Shown here one piece after another: positions 18,400-22,477 of a DNA stretch of 22,477 nucleotides. How positions within the stretch are numbered: position 1 is the stretch's first letter; every line of letters begins with the position of its first letter. The stretch spans positions 13,107 through 35,583 of the forward strand of contig CAUDNR010004117.1 of assembly GCA_958430865.1 (NCBI GenBank), given 5' to 3'. This stretch comes from Entrophospora sp. SA101 (lineage: Eukaryota; Glomeromycota; Glomeromycetes; Entrophosporales; Entrophosporaceae). A program made the position numbers and the translations under genes. The notes under the pieces were generated by a model. The model ran no database searches and was not told the DNA's origin. It worked only from the letters and a program-made list of their open reading frames with translations.

Positions 18400-18660
18400 T
18401 ACAACAATTAAAAATGAGTAACATTCAAGTAGGAAATAAGTATGTTTAAAGGGTATACTGACATCCTTATTTTCTACTTAAATGGGAAATATTTAAGAAT
18501 AAAACGAGTATAATCTAAGTACAATTCAGGTGTGATTTAAGGATAAAATAAGTACAAAATAAGCATATCCTTAAAAAGAGCAAGACACTTAATTCACACT
18601 TATGTTACACTTAAACAATACGCAAATTTAAGTATGTTTTGAGAGCATTTTAAGTGTGCG
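18400..18660. repeat. AAGTATGTTTT-type degenerate repeat, inverse to 240-530
   Basis: TAAGTATGTTT, AAGTAGGAAATAAG, AAATAAGTAC and TTAAGTGTG words recur throughout. The reverse complement resembles 240-530. It ends near CGAACTTTGCATAGGG, which may be the element's end. Confidence 0.5.
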
Positions 18661-19990
18661 AACTTTGCATAGGGTTCCTCTTCCGCATCTGTGGTTTTTA
18701 CTCTCCCAGGTTCTCTTTTTAAAAGATTTCCTACAAAATTCATATAAAAAATGTTACATAAAACAACACGTTACTTTCACTAAGTTGTTGTTCTCAGCTT
18801 CGTTCCATTTATTGCCTTTCGTTGATGAAATTTAGCTGATTCAGTGGTTTTACATTCGTGCAACGTTTAATTTCAGGCAATTTTTCTTCGAGTAAATCGT
18901 ATTATGAAAGTTGTGGGATTCAAAGGGATTCAAAAGATATGATAACAACAAAGTGTAAAGCTTCAAGTTTGTGTAATTATTTACACATGATTTATTGCAA
19001 GAATGGGCTACATGATACCCTTGTAAAAGTATTTTAAACTGTATAAAAAAAATTGAAATCAATTGTGAAAATTCATTCCTTATATAGGACGGTCTCTCCT
19101 GTTCACTATAGTCTAATTAATTAATTTGTATATGAACAAGATTTTAAGTTGAACGTCGCAATGAGCGGTGGCACTTGCACGAATTTATTTGTATTTTAAT
19201 ATTATATATAATAAAAAAAGCAATAATAATAAAACAAAAACAGAACAAAACGACGGATTGTTTTTCTTCGCAGGAGAAGGAGTAGCAAACGCCAATTAAC
19301 TAAATATTAATATTAATATTAAGTTGCTTGTTAAACCTTTTTTTTTTTTTAAAAAAAAAATTTACAAATGCAGAAAAGATTGATTTGTTCCACATAATAA
19401 ATTTTTACCGCCTTATCAAATTTTGCAACCCTTCACTTCAGTATTAAATTTTTCTAATCTTTTATATTCTTCTAACGCTGTTTTAGAGACCTTTAATTGA
19501 GCATGCTCAAAACCGAAAATATGCAAGTTTTTTAGCGACTCATTGCAACGTATATTTGTCCTTCAATAACGCGGTTGGGCTTGTTTTTATATTTGGCGCT
19601 TCCACTAATTACACTGTCAGTGGAGGAGACAGTCTTAATGAAGCACATAGATAAAAAAATGGATGACGTGTTTTTTTTTTAACGAAAGAATATTATGAAT
19701 TTGATCAACCAATTAACATTCAATATTCATTTTATTACTCGAATTTAGAAGGCATTTAATTCTATTTTAAGAAATTTATTTTTATAAATTAATTAAAATG
19801 TTGAATCATAAGTTTATCTGTTATTATATAAATCAAAGGGACGGAAGGGATGTAATTCATAGTCAGATTAAGCTTTTTTTTATTGGTCCGACATCTTTTC
19901 TTTCTTATAACTTTCATCTGTTTAAAAAAAAAAATTGGCAGCGCTTAACTTTAACTATATATACTAAGAATACTTTGCAGGCGAGGAATT
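18661..19990. other. Long non-coding stretch
   Basis: Open frames at 18850-19062 (minus) and 19798-20037 (plus) have no domain-like composition and are not called. The stretch contains a poly-T/poly-A run (19340-19360), an (AAT)n run, and some GC-richer pieces (18780-18880, 19230-19290, 19560-19640) without recognisable homology. No tRNA-like T-loop (GGTTCRANTCC) was found. Confidence 0.35.
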
Positions 19991-20048
19991 ATTTCGTCAA
20001 ATCGGTTGCTAATTTCGTCGCATTTGACGAAATGTGACGAAATTGACG
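19991..20048. repeat. Left cluster of the TGACGAAAT / ATTTCGTCA motif
   Basis: ATTTCGTCA at 19991, ATTTCGTCG at 20012, TGACGAAAT at 20025 and TGACGAAAT at 20035. The middle pair forms a hairpin. A similar cluster is at 20756-20821. Confidence 0.6.
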
Positions 20049-20755
20049 TTGACCAATTATACGACCAAATTTTAATAACCAATGATCAAAGGTATGGCCA
20101 AATATTGATTTTATAACAGTATAGTGATGTCACCAAAAAAATGATTACCCTTTGTCTTATCATCATGATAAAAAAGAATGAGAATAATCACCATGGTAAA
20201 TATCCAACGTTACTCTACATAATGAATTGTTATAAAATCATTAAAACCCTAGGTTCTTTTGGCATATGCGTCGGTTTTGTTTGAACCTCAAATTCAGTAT
20301 AGCATGATCATAACGTTATGAATACCTTATAATCCATTAGCTTTGAGGTAGTGCCGTTGGTTTGACAGGCTATTGAATAGTAAAATAGTTTTTTTTTTTT
20401 TGATAAGTAAATAAATTTTTTTAGGATTAATCTGACCAGTTACGCATACATAATAAGATATACATGTAAGCTCATTAAGTCGGATGCAACAATCAATTGT
20501 TCAAAATAAATAAATGACCGACCTATCGAGTTTAAATGTGTGTATGGTTTGAAAGAAGGGCCCAAAAAACAAATCGGCTGATATGGTAATTACGTACTAC
20601 CAGCAATTTTCCCATCTTTATCCTTGTCCGAAGTTGATTCATGATGTTAATATATTGGCTGAAATGTTTGCACTATTACTATATAAAATCAATAAATATA
20701 TGTATATGAATCAATCAGCACGTATCACAAATATCTGAATTGATTGGCTAAATTA
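20049..20755. other. Interior between the two TGACGAAAT clusters
   Basis: No gene is seen. TTGATTTTATAAC (20105) and GTTATAAAATCATT (20229) form a short inverted pair. A 36-codon minus-strand frame starting near 20643 (MNQLRTRIKMGKLL...) is not recognisable. Confidence 0.35.
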
Positions 20756-20821
20756 ATTTCGTCAATTTCGTCAAAAGATCCTTGGCGATAAATATGAATT
20801 TCGTCATGTACAATTTCGTCA
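20756..20821. repeat. Right cluster of the ATTTCGTCA motif, four copies
   Basis: Copies start at 20756, 20765, 20798 and 20813, all in one orientation. With the left cluster they bracket about 830 bp, like subterminal transposase-binding repeats. Confidence 0.6.
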
Positions 20822-21404
20822 ACCATTCTTAATTGATTAATGTACGCACAACATAATCATTTGAAATTTCCTTTTTTTAAACAAATTCTACATGAAAAAG
20901 ATCGAAAATCTCCTTTTTAAAGTTAAATACACTAAATTAAATTCATCATATTCTTTCGTTAATTAATGAAAACTTTAAATTAGACAAAAAATCCCGTGAT
21001 TTTTATGAAAACTTTGAGCTTAGTAAAAAACTTCAAAACTCTGTTGAATCATGGACTAAGTTCATTTAAGATATCTTGAATATATATACACGGCGAGACT
21101 GTGTTTAAATCATATTAATATACTAACACTTAAATCATTTAAAAGTTGATAATAATAATGCCCAATCCTTCTTTAGCACATAATAATAAAAGTAAGTTAC
21201 ATCATTTTCTAAACTTGAGTTAGCCGGCTTAGTCGGCTAAAAAAAATTTTTCTTAACATTCATTTTACGTCTGGGATTTTGGTGCAGAATTCAATGGCAT
21301 AGACATTTAGTTGAGATGGGTCCACCTACATTACTTAGAATGGCAAAAAAAACATACATAACAAAATACAATATGTATATTGTAGCAGGATAAAAGTCAT
21401 ATTT
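20822..21404. other. Intergenic, one small hairpin
   Basis: TTAGCCG-GCTTAGT-CGGCTAA (21220-21240) is a perfect 7-bp stem followed by an A-run and T-run. Otherwise there is no ORF or RNA gene. Confidence 0.4.
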
Positions 21405-21490
21405 TAATTCGAATTATTATTATTCGTTCTATTCGAATTATTCGAATTATTCATTCTATTCTAATTCGTTTATTCGAATAAAACTTTCAA
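21405..21490. repeat. ATTCGAATTATT low-complexity tract
   Basis: Variants of ATTCGAATTATTCG, similar to the tract at 784-984. Confidence 0.65.
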
Positions 21491-21570
21491 TATAATTCGA
21501 ATACTCAATTTATAATGAAAAAAAAAAAACAAATAATTTGAACCATTAAATGCGAGATATTTTAATAACA

Positions 21571-21624
21571 ATAGTAAATAATAGTAATAATAATAATAAC
21601 GATAGTAGTAGTAATAATAATACC
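21571..21624. repeat. (AAT/AGT)n trinucleotide microsatellite
   Basis: AATAGTAATAATAATAATAA followed by GTAGTAGTAATAATAAT. Confidence 0.75.
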
Positions 21625-22064
21625 GTCAAGCTTAGTGTTAGTACCAACGATTTATTTGATCAAGACATTTGCTAAGCAATTTTATTTGACTAAGCCATTC
21701 ATTGGTCACATTACTACACTTGATTGCGTGGGGTGTGAATAACAATTCCTAAATTTAATATTCATATTAATATTAAGGATTAAATGACGTTTATTATTAT
21801 AATATAAAATAAGAAATGAAATAAGAAATATAAGGAATAAATAAATAAAGATATGAATAAAGATATGAATAGAAATAAAAAGATTCGATTCGGAATTAGG
21901 GTATTTCGACTAACAAATCAGCTTTAAATCCTAATTCCATTAACAACTTCATGCAATTTGAAAACAAAAATTCACTTTCATTTTTTTTATAAATACTCTT
22001 ACAGTAATCCTATACAATTTGAAAATCAAGAAAAACTTGACAACAATTATCTGAACAAATCAAA
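21625..22064 (+). promoter_or_regulatory. Upstream region of the secreted-peptide gene
   Basis: A TATAAATA box lies at about 21989, some 75 bases before the ATG at 22065. Upstream, GGAATTAGG (21892-21900) and CCTAATTCC (21930-21938) are a perfect inverted pair that could be a factor-binding palindrome. AAGATATGAATA is repeated twice near 21848-21870. Confidence 0.4.
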
Positions 22065-22477
22065 ATGAAATTCAATATTTCTCTTCTCTTTTTGATTATC
22101 TTTGCTGTGGTGGCTTTAGCAAGCTCAACTCATAACAATAATTTGATGAAACGAAGTAAATATCATTATATTCATATAATTGTTTTTGAAAAATTACTAA
22201 CTATTGGGTTTCATTTGATTTTAAATAATAAATAGGCCTGTAAGTATTTTTGTACTATTATTATAGTCAATATCATTGTTTTTTGAATAAAAAATATTAA
22301 TTATTGGTTTTCATTTTATTTTAAATAATAAATAGTGTAAGTATTTTTTGTACTTTTATTACACTCAATATCATTGATTTTGAAAACATATTAACTGTTG
22401 GCTTTCATTTTATTTTAAATAATAAATATAGACTGTAAGTATTCTTTCTCATCAATTCACTATTGTTACAGTCAATA
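22065..22477 (+). CDS. Small secreted pre-pro-peptide gene with repeated introns and micro-exons (incomplete, runs off the window)
   Basis: Exon 1 (22065-22155) encodes a clear signal peptide: MKFNISLLFLIIFAVVALA with an A-L-A cleavage site after residue 19. A short pro-segment SSTHNNNLMKR follows, ending in Lys-Arg, a Kex2-type processing site. Then come units that all look like introns: GT at 22156 to AG at 22235; GT 22240 to AG 22335; GT 22337 to AG 22431; and a fourth GT at 22435. Between them lie only GCCT, T and ACT. Joined, these would continue in frame as Ser-Leu-Thr after KR. A candidate effector or signalling peptide is plausible from the signal peptide and KR, but the mature part lies beyond the window, so no function is given. 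Confidence 0.65.
22156..22477 (+). repeat. Tandem array of intron-like units (84, 97, 98 bp; fourth incomplete)
   Basis: Each unit starts GTAA(G/A)TAT and includes TCAATATCATTG-like sequence and a branch-like TACTAAC, TTAATTA or TTAACTG. It ends in TTTCATTTTATTTTAAATAA and TAAATAG/TAAATATAG. The repeat unit begins and ends at splice sites, so the duplication respects intron borders. Confidence 0.8.

Noticed and set aside
18850..19062. 70-codon minus-strand ORF
   Set aside because: No domain, no splice sites of note and no coding bias.
19798..20037. 79-codon plus-strand ORF
   Set aside because: Ends inside the TGACGAAAT cluster; no recognisable motif.
1..22477. tRNA, rRNA or 5S genes
   Set aside because: Scanning by eye for T-loop and box B words (GGTTCRANTCC) on both strands gave no candidate with a matching acceptor stem.

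Overview
The window looks like nuclear DNA of a fungus with a very AT-rich, intron-dense, transposon-loaded genome. The best guess is an arbuscular mycorrhizal fungus of the Rhizophagus type. The grounds are short GT-AG introns with (t)actaac-like branch sites, heavy A/T microsatellites, BED and C-x4-C zinc-finger relics of repetitive families, Tigger/pogo and Tc1-like debris, and a small secreted pre-pro-peptide ending in Lys-Arg. This assignment is inference from composition and family memory; no search was run.

Three intact multi-exon genes can be modelled from consistent splice phases. On the minus strand (7253-8496) is a class I SAM-dependent methyltransferase of 328 aa in four exons. 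On the plus strand (9483-10332) is a microsomal glutathione S-transferase 3-like MAPEG protein of 145 aa in six exons. On the plus strand (15663-17084) is a short-chain dehydrogenase/reductase of 312 aa in seven exons. A fourth gene starts at 22065 and runs off the window: a signal peptide plus a KR-ended pro-region, followed by at least three tandemly repeated intron units separated by 'exons' of only 4, 1 and 3 nt. The intact genes look like independent single-gene units, not a pathway cluster.

Layout: 1-990 motif-rich repeats and a low-complexity tract; 985-1642 a frameshifted zinc-binding repetitive-family gene (minus); 1871-2840 a terminal-inverted-repeat element filled with 4 satellite units; 2841-3514 a copied piece of the SDR gene (promoter, exon 1 and part of exon 2); 3920-5127 a decayed, intron-bearing copy of the GINS subunit Sld5 (minus); 6189-6915 a Tigger/pogo deletion derivative with TA target duplication; 7253-8496 methyltransferase; 8891-9004 a small inverted-repeat element; 9483-10332 MGST3; 10621-12400 gene debris, a Tc1-like end and a two-unit repeat that looks like a duplicated intron module; 12460-12600 a near-perfect foldback hairpin; 12740-13516 broken ORFs and a BED zinc-finger ORF; 13739-15247 the second satellite-bearing element with 7 units; 15663-17084 the intact SDR; 17600-18310 a five-unit minisatellite; 18400-18660 a second copy of the motif family seen at 240-530, in the opposite orientation; 19991-20821 two clusters of a TGACGAAAT motif; 22065-end the secreted-peptide gene.

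The most striking points are the intron/micro-exon array at the right edge, and an 883-bp stretch (2590-3472 = 14997-15879) that I read as identical in both copies and that has carried half a transposon plus the 5' end of a host gene to a new place, where it abuts a dead Sld5 gene.
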